In this document: positions 25,393-37,063 of the stretch, piece after piece
Numbering within the stretch: the stretch's first letter is position 1
How the letters are laid out: every line of letters begins with the position of its first letter
From: Parus major
Taxonomy: Eukaryota; Chordata; Aves; Passeriformes; Paridae
Direction of reading: 5' to 3'
DNA length: 64,000 bases
NCBI RefSeq assembly: GCF_001522545.3
Contig: NC_031799.1
Span: 32,351,950-32,415,949 of the forward strand
Made by a program: the position numbers and the translations under genes
The notes under the pieces: model-generated
What the model was told of the DNA's origin: nothing
Seen by the model: the letters and a program-made list of their open reading frames with translations, nothing else
Databases searched by the model: none

Positions 25393-28300
25393 GCAGCAAT
25401 ATAATATCATTGTGTGATCTATTCCTTCCATGAAGCAGTCAGTGCTGAATTTTGTGTAAATAAACTCCAAATTGTATCAATATTACTTCATATATCAAAC
25501 TGGTTGTGGAATGAGAAATCTAACACTATGTACAAAGACCTCTACAAGCCCGTGCATCTTTTTTATTTAGAAATTTCCTTTTGGAGTAAGCTATTCTAAA
25601 AACCCTTGTAAATTGCAATTCAACGTAAATTGGTATATATCTGGTTTACTTATAATTTGTTTATGAGACTTAGAAACCTAAATTGAGACTAAAGTACTTG
25701 AAACTTAAGGCTGAAAATTGTATTCAGCTAAGTGTTTTATAAAATGGAACTGATATCCATATCAACTTAGAAACCAAAAAAAAATTGTAAGATTTATATA
25801 TCAAGACATTGCAGTAAGCTGGCTAGTAGGAGTTACTTCAGAGTTAATGATTAAAGGAAACAACTACAAATTGATGCAACTGGGGTTTTTTACAATTTTT
25901 TTTTGTTATTTCTAAGCCAAAAGCAGTAATCTCTGGCTAGACACCTATGCTGTGGTTGTTATGTGAAGGTATTTATTGCATGAGAAGTAATTGCTTGCTC
26001 ATGCTGTGAGGCACTTTTTGGTGAAGTACCCCCTACTATTACAGAAGAGGTGAGATTAATAGAGTACATGTTTAGTTTTATGCTTATTCACAATGGTATA
26101 GCCTGTGCATTTTATTCATGAGACCCATTTTGCCATTAAATTTTATGTCAACTTTGAATTTCCTAACCTCATATTTTAATAGCCAAGTTCAACCCAACCA
26201 TACAGCATAATGTGCTAAAAATGTTTCACAACATCAGTGGAGAAGGGAAACCAGGATGTCTTAACTCAGTTTTCCCTTTTGTGTATTTTCTCTTATATTG
26301 TAGGCTGTAGGATAAGACCAATAGATTGACCATTTGTCTGAGCTCTTGATTTTGCTCGCCTTCTTTCCCTTACTTTGTATTTTACCATTCCCTGGGTAAC
26401 TGAGAAAAGGGCTAGCTGTAATACTGAAAGCATGAAGGAGAAGAGAGAATGGGAAATTCTTGCTCCTGTAGGTATGCAGTAAATTTAGGGCTACAGTTAT
26501 TAAGAAAATTTAGAAGGGAAATATGATCTGGACAAGGTCTTTGGAAAATATTGCTGTGTCTTTGAAGAGAGTCTCTTTTTCCTGAGCTTCTGAAGTTTTG
26601 TTTTCTCTCCTTCTCCAATTGTTCTTAATTTCTAACCCCTGGACCCTTCCTGAGAAATCCCCAGAGCAGCTCAATATGCTCCCCTCACGCTTCTGCTGTT
26701 CTAAACCACTTACTGGCCATCGTTGTGGTATTTGAATGCCTGACAGAGTCACAGGCTTCATTAATAATTGCCATCATCAAAATAGTTTCCTTTCCACACT
26801 TCGTCTGCTCAGTGTTTCCTCATCTTGTAGAGCCTGCACTCAAGGGAAAGACTTGCTTTCCAACAGCTCCTCAGCTGTTTCGGATGGCTGAGCAGGCCTC
26901 AAGGATTTTGCAATAAATTTTTAAGAAGTCAAGTAGCATTGAATACACAGTAAATTAAAAAGGAAGCTTTAAAAAACAGTTTGTGTCTATCATTTTCTGT
27001 AATTATTTACATCTTTTCATCTTAAATTTGCATGATTATCAGTAATTATATTCCACTGTCCAGAATACTGTAATTTCTATGATAAATATATATCTTTCTT
27101 GCTTCCAAATTAATTAAGATCTTTCAATTCTTCACCATGAAAATCATGAGCTTTCACTTTTTACCTACAAATTGGAACTATCTGCCACTTTGCTAACAAA
27201 ACGTGATCTTGTTTTCTCTTAAATATCATGATTTTGTTCTCTATTGAGCAAATGCCACTGTGCTGAATATATGGTACAAGACTGCTTTTTCTGAGATCAG
27301 TCCTGAAGGAAGAACTGTTAACTAAAAGGGGAAATAGGAGATTTCTAGCATTTTCTGACACTGGAGAAAGCAATAGAAACACATAAAAGTGCAGTGGAAA
27401 ATGAGAGGCATAAAAAATTTACTTCCTCGTATGTTTCCTCCTTGCTGCTCCCTCTGTTGCCATATGAGGACAGGTATAAAACCAGATTACACACGTGTCA
27501 CAAAGAGATCTATTAATATTTAAGTCTGAATAGTTTGAGCTTGAATTATCATGAGGAGCACAAACATAGATTAAGGATGAGAAATTAGAGTTGAATGTCC
27601 TTGTTCAAGAGGCGTGGTTGGAAGATTCTTGGTAAGACTCCTGTTTGATCCTTCTTAGCACTCTAATCCCTGGGCTGAGTTTGGCTTCAAAAGAGAATTT
27701 CAGAATGGGATGTTCATTCTCAGCTAACAACAACAGCACAGGACTGTCAGGGTAGTGGTGGTATTAGGTAAAAAAATGGCACAGTAAAGGCAATTTCTAG
27801 TCATGCTCAAACTATCAATTATGTTTTATTCTGCACTGCCAACTTTATTACACAGTTAAATAATTTTGTTTCTGGAACTCAGGAGGGCTTTGTAACTGTG
27901 AAACTGAAAAAGTATCCTTTTCATCTATCTAATATGGGTGCTGGAAGATTTAAAAATCTCCTAGTGCAAGCATGACTATCATCAGCTATAGATGTGAAGC
28001 AAGAGAAGTTGTGTATTTGACTTCAACACAGATGTGTTTCACATACGTGAAATAATAGCACAGTAACTGTAGTGCAGTTGTGGGTTAATGTCAGATATGT
28101 AGGTCTGGCAGCAAATTAGTGAGACATCTCAGCCACAGTAATGAAAACACAGTGCTATTGAGATATATTCTCTCATTATTGTGTTTTAAGAAATATAAGG
28201 ACATGTGTACATTTGCAAATATATTGCCCATGTTGATACCAGGAAGAGAAATAGGAAAATATACTTGATCTACACAGTATTTCAAGTCTAACAGAAATGT

Positions 28301-28812
28301 AACTGTTTTGACTATCTGCTTCATGCCTGCAAAGTCTGTGAAAAATACTGAAAGATTTTTTGACTATTAGAATTATTATGATTCTTTATGGTATTTAGCA
28401 GCTAAAAGGAAGTTTTTTTCATTTATCTTAGAACAAGATATTTTGTTACTACCCTTGAAGTAACTGTGGGACCTGCTTTCAGTCATAGTTCACATTTCAT
28501 GCTCCCCGTACCACTTCAGCTATTAGGACTGGATCTTTACCCATGGTTGCATGTGAAATGATTTTGCCAGTGCTATTGTGGGATAAAAAGCATAGTAGCT
28601 GCTGTGTGTGTTCTTAATTTGAAGCTATTAATATTAATAGGGGTAAATAATAAGGGTACTGGACTATCTATGTGTCTCATAGTAGAAGTCGATAGGCTAC
28701 CAAAATGCATCAAGTGCTAATACCCCTTTCTATATACATAATCTAGAAAATATATAATATAAAGTGTGAGGAGCACAATGTATGTCCTCTTGTATGAAGT
28801 TCATGCAATGCT

Positions 28813-29435
28813 ATAGGCTTGTTGCAAGAGTGCCTGGAAAACTGCCTGACAAGAAAGGGCCTGGGGGTGCTGGTGACAGCAGCTGAACATGAGCCAGCTG
28901 TGCACAGGTGGCCAAGAAGGCCAGTGGCCTGTACCAGCAATAGTGTGTCCAGCAGGGCCAGGACAGGGATTGTCCTTCTGTGCTTGGCACTGGTGGGGCC
29001 ACACCTCAAATTCTGTGTTCAGTTCTGGGCTTCTCATGACAGGACAGACACTGAGGTGCTGGAGTGTGTCCAGAGAAGGGCCAGGATCTGGGGAAGGGCC
29101 TGGAGCACAAGACCTTATCATTCTCTAAAACTACCTGACAGGAGGTTGAAATGAGGTGGAGGTTGGTCTCTCCTCCCATTTAACAAGTGACAGGAAAAGA
29201 GAAAATGGCTTCAAGATGTACCAGGGAGGTTTAGACTGGATATTAGAGAAGATTTCTTTGCTGAGAGGGTTGTAAAGCATTGGAACAGGCTGCCCATGGA
29301 GGTTGTTGAGTCACTGTATTGGAGGTATTTGAAAGTCTGGTAGATGTGGGGCATGGTTAGTGTATTTGGCAGTGTTACATTAATGGTTGGACTCAATCAT
29401 CTTAAAGGTTTTTTCCAACCTAAATGATTCAATGA
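28813..29435 (+). mobile_element. CR1 fragment: RT C-terminus to 3' end
   Basis: The element begins in the CR1 frame near the GVLV motif (about 28863-28876) and continues through the block for GPHLKFCVQFW (28996-29028) and the 'vqrr' region at about 29068. It then passes the 3' segment ('gaacaggctgcccatggagg' at 29283) and ends near 'aatgattcaatgac' at 29435. The ORF2 tail is partly readable but broken. It lies immediately head-to-tail with a second, more degraded CR1 piece. Confidence 0.93.
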
Positions 29436-29735
29436 CTACTATGAGGAATGGCTGAAAGAGCCAGAACTATTCAGCCTGGAGGAAAGTGGGCTCAAGGGAA
29501 TTTTATCAGTGTATATAATTACCTGAAGAGAGAATAATACAAAGAGAGCAGAGCTGTACTCTTTCCAGTGGTGCCAACTGGAAAGTGACTGGGCACTGGC
29601 AGAGGCTGCCTAGGGAGAGCATGTCATCTCCATCCTCAGAGGAACCAGATCCAGGTGACCTCATTTGAACAGGGACGTTGAAGAAGATGACTTCCAGAGG
29701 GCCCTTGCAACACTAACCATGCTGTGAAATTGTTA
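29436..29735 (+). mobile_element. CR1 fragment, degraded, abutting the previous copy
   Basis: The sequence opens with 'ctatgaggaatggctgaaag' and 'ttcagcctggagg', typical of the end of CR1 ORF2, and runs through a shortened 3' segment ('cactggcagaggctgcctag') to a decayed terminus near 29735. It seems to have internal deletions. It is in the same orientation as the copy directly upstream, so the pair is either two insertions or one element with a rearranged tail. Confidence 0.8.
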
Positions 29736-30992
29736 TCAGTTACAGATTTCATGGGAAATAAAATTAAAATCTTATTACAAGCATATTTTGATTTGACTAC
29801 AGGACCTTGCGACAAAAATAGATGGAGAAATAAGGAAATGCAAAGGCAAAATTCACCACAGAGCCTCTGTGTCTGTCCTGCTTAGCATGTTTGTGACTAA
29901 GCCAGCTTCCTTTAAATGACATTTCAATTCGCTAGCTATATAAAATATGCTGCTAAATAGCAGTAAAACATATGGCTTTGTACTAAAGCAACTGAGTGTC
30001 AGTAGAGCAAGTATCAACCAGAGCCTTCAGCTCTTCACCAGTTGAACTAAAGTGAAAATTATATTAATATTTTGCATCTTAAACCACTTTTATTACATTA
30101 GTTGCCTAAGCAGAAGGAGAGTGTATAGTAGCATCAAATTGCAATAGTCTCGCCTCTAATTATATTTTTTATAAGACATTGGCAAGCAGCCCAAAAAAAT
30201 ATTGATGTGAAGTCTGATTTGCCAGTATTGTGGAATTTCTTCTGTGTTGGAATACAGCTGTGAGGTTTAAAAGTGTTAGGCAGCTGCTGTAAATTCAGGA
30301 GCTGGGGGCAAGGAACAATTCCTCTAGAGTAACCCAGAAGTTAGTATCTTATAACCTTATGCTGTCTTATGCATATGCACACATGTATGACCAGAATCTG
30401 TTCCTCACTGATACAGATACACAATAATCTAATTTAATCTAAACCAAATAAAAATGAATGCCCTAAGTAAAAAACAAACAAACAAACAAACATCACTTTT
30501 ATTATGTTAGTTTTTAATGAGGCTTTGAAGTGAACCTAAGTGAACTTAATATTCTAAAATAAAATCATCCATTAAGAAAAAATGGTACTCCCATTACTAT
30601 CATTATTCCCAGTGGTAAATCCCATTATACACTGCTTCATCCAAAGTGCATGACTTTAAATCTTAAGGCAAGATTTACCAGTTCTTGTAGTCATTTTCAG
30701 CTTCAGTCTCTAGCAAATCACTGGAAGGTATAGCTAACAAAGCATGGACTATGGCAGACTATCTCTGCCAAATGTCTCCTTTTTATTAAAAGGAACAATT
30801 GATGTGGATTGATGGCAATCCACAGCTGATGTGTATCTTCTGATCTCAGTTATGGTGTTGTCATGTGGGAGAATAACTTCTGAGGCAAAAAGCGCAGCTT
30901 CTGAAGTTGTAAAACTTGTATCCTGATTGGAGACTGTGCTTAACCTTCAGAAGTGTATAGGGTGGCATCTGCAAGAGCCACTCTATGAGACA
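29736..30992. other. Unique AT-rich sequence, nothing recognised
   Basis: No gene or interspersed repeat is recognised apart from a short (AAAC)n tract at 30471-30491. Confidence 0.5.
30471..30491. repeat. (AAAC)n microsatellite
   Basis: Four to five perfect AAAC units inside an A-rich context. Confidence 0.9.
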
Positions 30993-31030
30993 CAAGTTGC
31001 AAGAGCATTTATTTAAAAGGACTATAAATA
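30993..31030 (-). repeat. Left arm of a 38-base inverted repeat
   Basis: The reverse complement of these 38 bases equals 32368-32405 except at one position. The arm sits in otherwise unique sequence, 19 bases from the 3' end of the minus-strand CR1 at 31050. It is probably the source copy, because the other copy is an interruption inside a CR1. Confidence 0.95.
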
Positions 31031-31049
31031 AAAGATTTTCCACACAGAA

Positions 31050-31400
31050 GAATCACAGAATTATCAAGGCTGGAAGAGACCTTTAAGATCAACAAGTCCA
31101 ACCATCAAGACAAGATCACCATAATGACCCTTAAATCATATCCCCACATGCCACATCCAGATGCTTCTTGAGCACATCAGAAAACTTACCACCTCCGTGG
31201 GCAACTTATCCCAGTGCCTAACCACTCTTTCAGTGAAAAAAAATTCTAATATTTGATCTGAACCTGTCCTGGTGCAACTTAAGGCCATTTCCTCTTGTCC
31301 TATCACTTGAAACATGTCAGAAAAGACTGATCTCTTTTCAGGTAGTTGTAGAGAGCTGTAGAGAGTAATAGGGTCCCTCCTGAGCCTCCTCTTCATTGAT
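31050..31400 (-). mobile_element. CR1 3' fragment, minus strand
   Basis: Plus-strand reading begins with 'aatcacagaattatcaaggc', the complement of a CR1 3' end, followed by 'tggaagagacctttaagatc', 'caacttatcccagtgcctaa' and 'ggccatttcctcttgtccta', all standard complements of the CR1 3' segment. Similarity fades after 'cctgagcctcctcttc' near 31393, marking the 5' truncation. It lies opposite to the CR1 at 32120-32560. Confidence 0.93.
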
Positions 31401-32119
31401 TCAAGCATTTGCTGTGGGGTGATAAGCTTCCTGTTTAGACCCACAAAATATATCACAGAGATTTTACTCTCCAAGAAAGTTAGCAAACAGAGAAATGCAG
31501 GAAAGTTGTCACTGCTGCCATGGCATGAGATCTTCACTGTTCACTTTCAACTTTATGCACAAGTGTAATGTCCAGTATTGAATTGCTTTGCCAATCCTAA
31601 AAATTCGGTCTGACATCAAACTACCCTTGATTAAATTACCGTTGATGTCCATCAGTCCATAATAACAGCAGCTGTAAAGAAGAAATCTTAGTTTGTTGCT
31701 TAAAAGAACATTTAGGTCTCTTTATTTTTGTTGCGCTCTTGGGATGGATTAGCAATTTTAAACAATCAATGTTTTATTTTCAGAAACTTCACCAAGAATT
31801 TTTCAGAAAAACATCCATAAACTAAACAATTAAAATAAAAGTATCTCCATAGGCCTCAATCTGGCAGCTAAACCTATCAAAAATACTAATAACTTAGCCT
31901 ACTCTTTTTCTGCCTGATTTCAAAGTATCAGGGAAGAGAAGCTTTTGTTTTTAGCAGAATGACCAAGTAATAAAATTTGAGACAATTTTTATTTTGAGAA
32001 GTCATTTGATGCTGCAGTAAAAGAGTAGTGTGGTTTTTTTCTACGTTTGTAATCAAGCTATGCACTCTTGTAGCAGAAAAGACCAATATCTTTCTGGTCA
32101 GCATAAAGTGGAATGCTGC

Positions 32120-32560
32120 CAGCAGGACAGTGGAGATGATCCTTGTACTCTCCTCTGGTGAGACACAGCAGTGTGCTGGATCTGTTTTTGTGGTCATCAG
32201 TGCAAAAAACACATGTCACTACTTTGTTGGGTCTAGTCCAACAAAGGGCAGGATGGTAGCATGTGGGCAAAACCTGAAAAACATCTCCATCTGAGCAGAG
32301 AAAAACATTTCTTTCCCACGAGGATAGTTGAGCACTGGCACAGCCTTCCCAGACAACCATAAAGGACTATTTATAGTCCTTTTAAATAAATGCTCTTGTA
32401 ACTTGCCCAGACAGGCTGTGAAGTCTCCATCCATGGAGATTCTCAAACCCAACCACACATGATCCTGGTAAACCTGCTGTTGACCCTGCTCACCCAGAGG
32501 TTGCAAGGCTGCACTAAATCATCTAAAGAAGTCACTCCCACTTCAATCATTCTTTAATTC
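32120..32560 (+). mobile_element. CR1 3' fragment interrupted by a short insert
   Basis: The 5' part (32120-32220) is a degraded version of the CR1 block that normally encodes [15 protein letters not shown]. The 3' part from 'gcactggcacag' (32333) continues as 'aggctgtgaagtctccatcc' (32414-32433) and decays by about 32560. Between these, about 46 bases (32356-32401) do not belong to CR1. They are flanked by 'cttcccagaca' (32345-32355) and 'cttgcccagaca' (32402-32413), which look like a duplicated CR1 stretch. Confidence 0.8.
32368..32405 (+). repeat. Right arm of a 38-base inverted repeat, inside CR1
   Basis: These bases match the reverse complement of 30993-31030 at 37 of 38 positions. They form most of the foreign insert that splits the CR1 at 32120-32560, and the match runs five bases past the insert into the flanking 'cttg'. 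A small hairpin (aaaggacta / tagtccttt, four-base loop) lies at 32361-32382. Confidence 0.95.
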
Positions 32561-33639
32561 TGCTTCTGTTGATATTTTCTTGTGAGGAGCAGAATATGAA
32601 TGTTTTGTTACTGGGTTTAGCTTGGTTAAGCAGCAAAATTCTCAGATGCCTGTCTCCAAAGTGTTATCCAATGTTATTCTCAATCAACTGACTTTTGATT
32701 AAACAGGTATGTGATGGCAAATATACTTTTCACAGACTGTTACCTGGCACTATATGTAGTACCAGAGCATTTGCAGGAGTCTAGCAGAGTTTAAACACAT
32801 TTCTAATAACTGTCTGGACAATGAACAGCAGTGCTTCAAGTTCTGTCTCATACATATGTCTGCATATTTTGCTGTGACAGAGGGATGTAATATCATGTAA
32901 TATATATTTTGCCTCTAAATATAAGCAAAACTAGGAATTGCAGAAGAGTGTCAAAGTAATGAACATGAACAAAGTGTTTAACCTTTTTGAAGAAGTCTGG
33001 TTTGATCTTTGAACAAAACTTTAGGTATTATTTCCCTTTTACCCAAGGTCATTTGTGAATGGTAAAACATGTTTCATAGGAAAGCATCAAAGCTTTCTAT
33101 ATGTCTAGCACAGCTAGTTGTAGAGGAATATTTATTTCTGTGATCTGTAGTTTCTTAAGGTAAACATGTTGTAGATCAGCTTTACAATTTCATGTACCAC
33201 AGACCAAAGAAATTAGGGTTAAGCTTAAATATTATGTACCTTTTATCATGAATCAAGAATGAGCCAAAAAAAATCTGTATATCTCTCACTTCAACTACAT
33301 CTTTTCATCTTTTTGTAGTCTATATTCAAACCCTGTAGCTAAGTTTATGTGCTTATCACATAAGATAACATATACTAAAGCCCTGAATTTCAGGTTCAAT
33401 TGTTACTTGATAGGTGTAAGACAACAAAGTCCATGGTTCCCTGTTTGGTGGGATAGCACAAGTACAGGAAATTCAGTCACTCACAGAATATAAATCTGTG
33501 TTTTGCTTTCCTTCTCACATCAAAGAGGGCAGAATTTTTCTCTTCTGATTAACAACAATTTTAATTGGATTTGTTTACAGAACTTAAAAACATACACATG
33601 GGAAGAGTGTACAGAGAATTAGTGCTCAGCCTGTTTTCG
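32561..33639. other. Unique AT-rich sequence, nothing recognised
   Basis: About 1.1 kb with no gene or repeat that I can recognise. Confidence 0.5.
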
Positions 33640-33835
33640 TGGGGAAGGTGCTTCCTTGCAGAATCCCCTCCCTGGCCCTGCTGCCCACGCTGCTCTGGAT
33701 GCAGCCCAGGATACAATTGGCTTTCTGGGATATAAATGCACCTTACCAGCTCACGTTGATTCTTCATCAAACATGACCCCCAAATCCTTCTCAGCAGGGC
33801 TGCTGTCAATTACTTCTCCACCCAACCTGTAGGTG
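33640..33835 (-). mobile_element. CR1 internal fragment, minus strand
   Basis: The plus strand shows 'cacgctgctctggatgcagc', 'aggatacaattggctttctg' and 'aaatccttctcagcagggct', all complements of the CR1 segment just upstream of the 3' end. Both ends are missing: no terminal octamer is seen at the left, and similarity stops after 'cccaacctgtaggtgttac' at the right. Confidence 0.85.
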
Positions 33836-34089
33836 TTACAGAAATTAGTATTTCTTTAATGTACTGTTTCAAGAAATCAAATACAAATCTATAAAATAAA
33901 GCTAAAAGTGAAGCCTTCAAGAAATTTTAGGGGACAGGTTATCAGAAAAGTCATATAGAAGAAGTCCTGAGGAAATATGACATGATCTGAAGATCTGTTA
34001 GCTGCTAAATAGGAAGCCAAACGTTAAAGACAGAAATTAATATATTAATATTATACTTTGAGTTTTGGTTAGTTGTGAATTTAGTTCGT

Positions 34090-34398
34090 TGTGGGGTGAG
34101 GGTCTGTAGTGACGCAGAGTCCCCAGACTGGTGCGAAGGAGTGCCACTTTGTTGCAAAAACCTGGTTGTTCTAAGCTGGTTATCAGCTACATAGTTTTAC
34201 AGCATAACAAACATAATTCAACCAACCACCATACAACACGATGTGAATACACGATGGCCATATAACATGTTTTTCTACCCCTAATTTGGCTGAGTTTCTT
34301 TCCCATAGTCCTCTTCTACTTAGCCAAAGTAAGAGGCCTAAGCCATGATTTTACAAGGTCTCTCTTTTATAAAGCTTTACTTATCAGTAATAGTAACA
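34090..34398 (-). mobile_element. Probable solo LTR of an endogenous retrovirus
   Basis: Read on the minus strand, the 3' portion has LTR-like layout: 'gctgataaccagcttagaac', a near-polyadenylation motif (caacaaag, close to aataaa), then a short GC-rich U5-like tail with 'ctgcgtcac' ending in CA at 34090. Taking the other end at TG (34397-34398 on plus) gives about 309 bases with TG...CA termini. The flanking pentamers ttcgt (34085-34089) and ttcat (34399-34403) differ by one base and could be a target-site duplication. The local CpG count is clearly above the surroundings. No primer-binding site or gag/pol/env remnant is seen. The U3 end is uncertain, and the family is not identified. Confidence 0.5.
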
Positions 34399-35404
34399 TT
34401 CATTGTTTCCTGTTGTTCATCTTAAGACTAGAAGGGTTAATCTGATACTGAAGTTATAAATTTGTTTTATGAAAAAGTAAGTAACAACCATGAATAATGT
34501 CCTGATTATTTTCCCCTATTATAAAAATTATCTTGGTGTTGAGGAAGACAAGTGTACAAGCAAGACCATTTTATTTTTTTTAGACGTAAATCACAAAGCG
34601 GTGTAAGACAGAAATAAGCACAAGACTGTAGTTTGAAGTCCCTCAGATAATAATTCAGTTTGACATACTGAGCAAGTAACATATTAGAACTGCAAACTGC
34701 TCTAGAGGGCTTAGGGTCAGCTTAATATCCAGCATGAAGACATCTTTCTGAGCCTTTATCCACTCCACTTCTTTTGTTACATTTAAGAACCAATCTTCTA
34801 TTACTATTCTTAATTTGCTCTGTCCCCCACTCCCAATTACAGTACTTGAAATGATACTTCCTTTTCCTAGATCCTTGCCTGAGCAGTGATAAATGAAGTG
34901 AACATTAATTGAGGGTTGTACCTCAACAGGAGCCAGTTTGGCTTCAAGTCAACCTCCCTTGGCAAACCAAAGAAATATATAATGCTGACTGATTACTCCC
35001 AGAGAATATTTTTGCCATTTTCAGTGCATATATTTGAATTTAAGCTATTCATTTTCCCCTAAGGTTTTCTCCTTTAACAATAAAAAAGAGAGGGGGAAAA
35101 AGAGGTAGATGAAAGTTTGGACTGTAGATGTGCAGCAGTAGAAAAATACCATCCAGGCTGTGGATAAAGATAAGCTTAGATTTTATTTTATGTAGAATAA
35201 CAGGATGTGATGGATGTTATATGGCAGCTTGGCTCAAAGCATTTATGCTTTCTGTGTACCAGCTGTTTTGCTCTTTGGGAAAATGGTAACATTTACTAAA
35301 CAAACAACCCATGAGAAAATGCTTCAGGTGTTGACAAGACTAATGTTCATCAGGGTCACTGTTCTCTCAGCAAGGAAGAGTGAATTCTCATTTTCAAAAT
35401 CCTT

Positions 35405-35580
35405 GTATATAAATTCTGTTACTTAATATAATCCTATACAGTACTTATATTTCTATTTTATGTAATCCTATATATTAATATAACTCTATGAAGCTAATTA
35501 ATACAGTGAGATACATTGTTATGAGATCATATAATCAAAACAGTACAATATAATATGACAGCTATTAATTAGTATGATTC
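35405..35580. repeat. AT-rich low-complexity region
   Basis: Short imperfect repeats of the type 'taatataatcctata' and 'gtacaatataatatgaca' recur with A+T far above the local mean. This is low-complexity sequence, not a regular tandem array. Confidence 0.75.
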
Positions 35581-36996
35581 TATCCAAAAGGCCAGACACT
35601 GCCACAACACAACCACATCTCTAGCAAGAGTGGTGTGCCACTGGCCATACAAGAATTTAGCCCTTGAACTTGACACAATGATGCTGAGATCAGGTATTTG
35701 GGTAAAGAAATGTGTTAAAAGAGTCTTTTGCAATACTTCAGTTACAGCAAACACTAAACACATGGACTGAAACCATGCACAGTCTTCCTCAAAACTGAGG
35801 ACTGCACTGCAGAGTTTGAGTGTAGCCAGCCCCTGTGCAATTTTGAAGTGTTTTTTATCAGCACTTGTACTGGTCACATAATTGGAAGTTTGAAAATACA
35901 GAGCATGATGGTAAGCAGAATTGGCCTGTGCCAACCTGCTTCCAAATATGGGTGAATATTAATGAAATTATGCAGAGGAAGATTAATGCATAACTAGAAA
36001 AGAGTTGTTGTCTTTGTATTCTTTTTCACAAAATCTTACATATCTGTTTTATCACTAGAGGACTTGAAGATAACTTCCAAGATCTGGACATTCTCCTTAA
36101 GTAAATATTGTCTTTTCTTATATACTTTCTTTTTCTTTTACACAGTTTTATGATAAAATGCTTTAGAAAAGTAAATACTACAAAACTGAGAATTAAGTTA
36201 ATAAATTAGAATTTTAAAATGGAGGAAAAATATAGAAATATTTACAAATACCATTAATTTATGTAGGAAGAAAAAAGCAAAGAATAAAGGAGTACTCCAG
36301 AATGCCCATTTTTTTAAATTAATCACTTTTTTACCATTGTGCTGTGCAATATGAATCTTACACAGAAGCCACATGGCAGTCATTAGTCTGTCCTGAGGTT
36401 AATGACATACTTCAGAAGTTTTCCACAGTTCTTGCTAGCATGGAAGAGCTGACAGGAGTTAATCATCCATGTATTTTGTAAGTTCTATCAAAAAGCCCAT
36501 AGGACTGACTAGTAAATTGTCATTTGAAAATTTCTCATGCTACTACCTGTGTTTAAAAGCCAGAAAAAAAAGGCAAGCCAAATTGTCTTTTTTTTTTTCC
36601 AATTTTGTCTATTCATTGTGACTGAACTTTAATAACATACTTGACAAATCAATGCTTTCTGACATTCTAAAGAAAGATACTTTTGCCATTTGATTCACTG
36701 TATTTAAGTGCTGTAATTTGAGGGGAAAAAAAGAAAAATGACCACTAAAATTTAGAAAAAATACTTTGTAGTTCTGATTGTGAATTGCAGTTTAAATAGG
36801 AAAATTGTTTTTATTTTTGTTGAAAACAAATTTTCAGAAGAATGTGTGCTTGAAATTGTACCATGCTACTCTGTTGTCACAGAACGTTCTGAGTATTTTA
36901 TATGTACATTTCTCTTATGTCTTCAGAGAGTTTTTTGTATGTTTTTGGATTTTCATGTGTTTCTTTGCATTTCAGGAATTCCGTTTCCACTGTGGA

Positions 36997-37063
36997 TTTT
37001 TTGTTTTGTTTTGTTTTGTTTTACTTTATTTTGCTTTATTTTGCTTTGCTTTGTTTTGTTTGC
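36997..37063. repeat. (TTTTG)n / (TTTTGC)n simple repeat
   Basis: Imperfect TTTTG units grade into TTTTGCTTTA and back. Because T-rich DNA on the sense strand has few stop codons, it produces several overlapping spurious plus-strand open frames (36780-37202). Confidence 0.93.

Larger units (their letters stand above)
20795..28812. other. Unique AT-rich sequence, about 8 kb, no recognised gene
   Basis: No interspersed repeat is recognised. An AT-rich low-complexity zone with a two-copy 26-base-period repeat lies at 22895-23025. Three short coding-like stretches (21151-21259, 23601-23750, 25057-25392, all plus strand) are noted separately as weak candidates. The rest is stop-dense. Confidence 0.5.

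Noticed and set aside
28743..29154. Several open frames of 60-111 codons on both strands
   Set aside because: They are frames of the CR1 copy at 28813-29435, not host genes.
31136..31537. Minus-strand open frame of 133 codons
   Set aside because: It largely overlaps the CR1 at 31050-31400.
35569..35934. Minus-strand open frame of 121 codons
   Set aside because: It begins at TTG rather than ATG, lies beside an AT-rich low-complexity zone and matches no family that I know; the length is within chance expectation.
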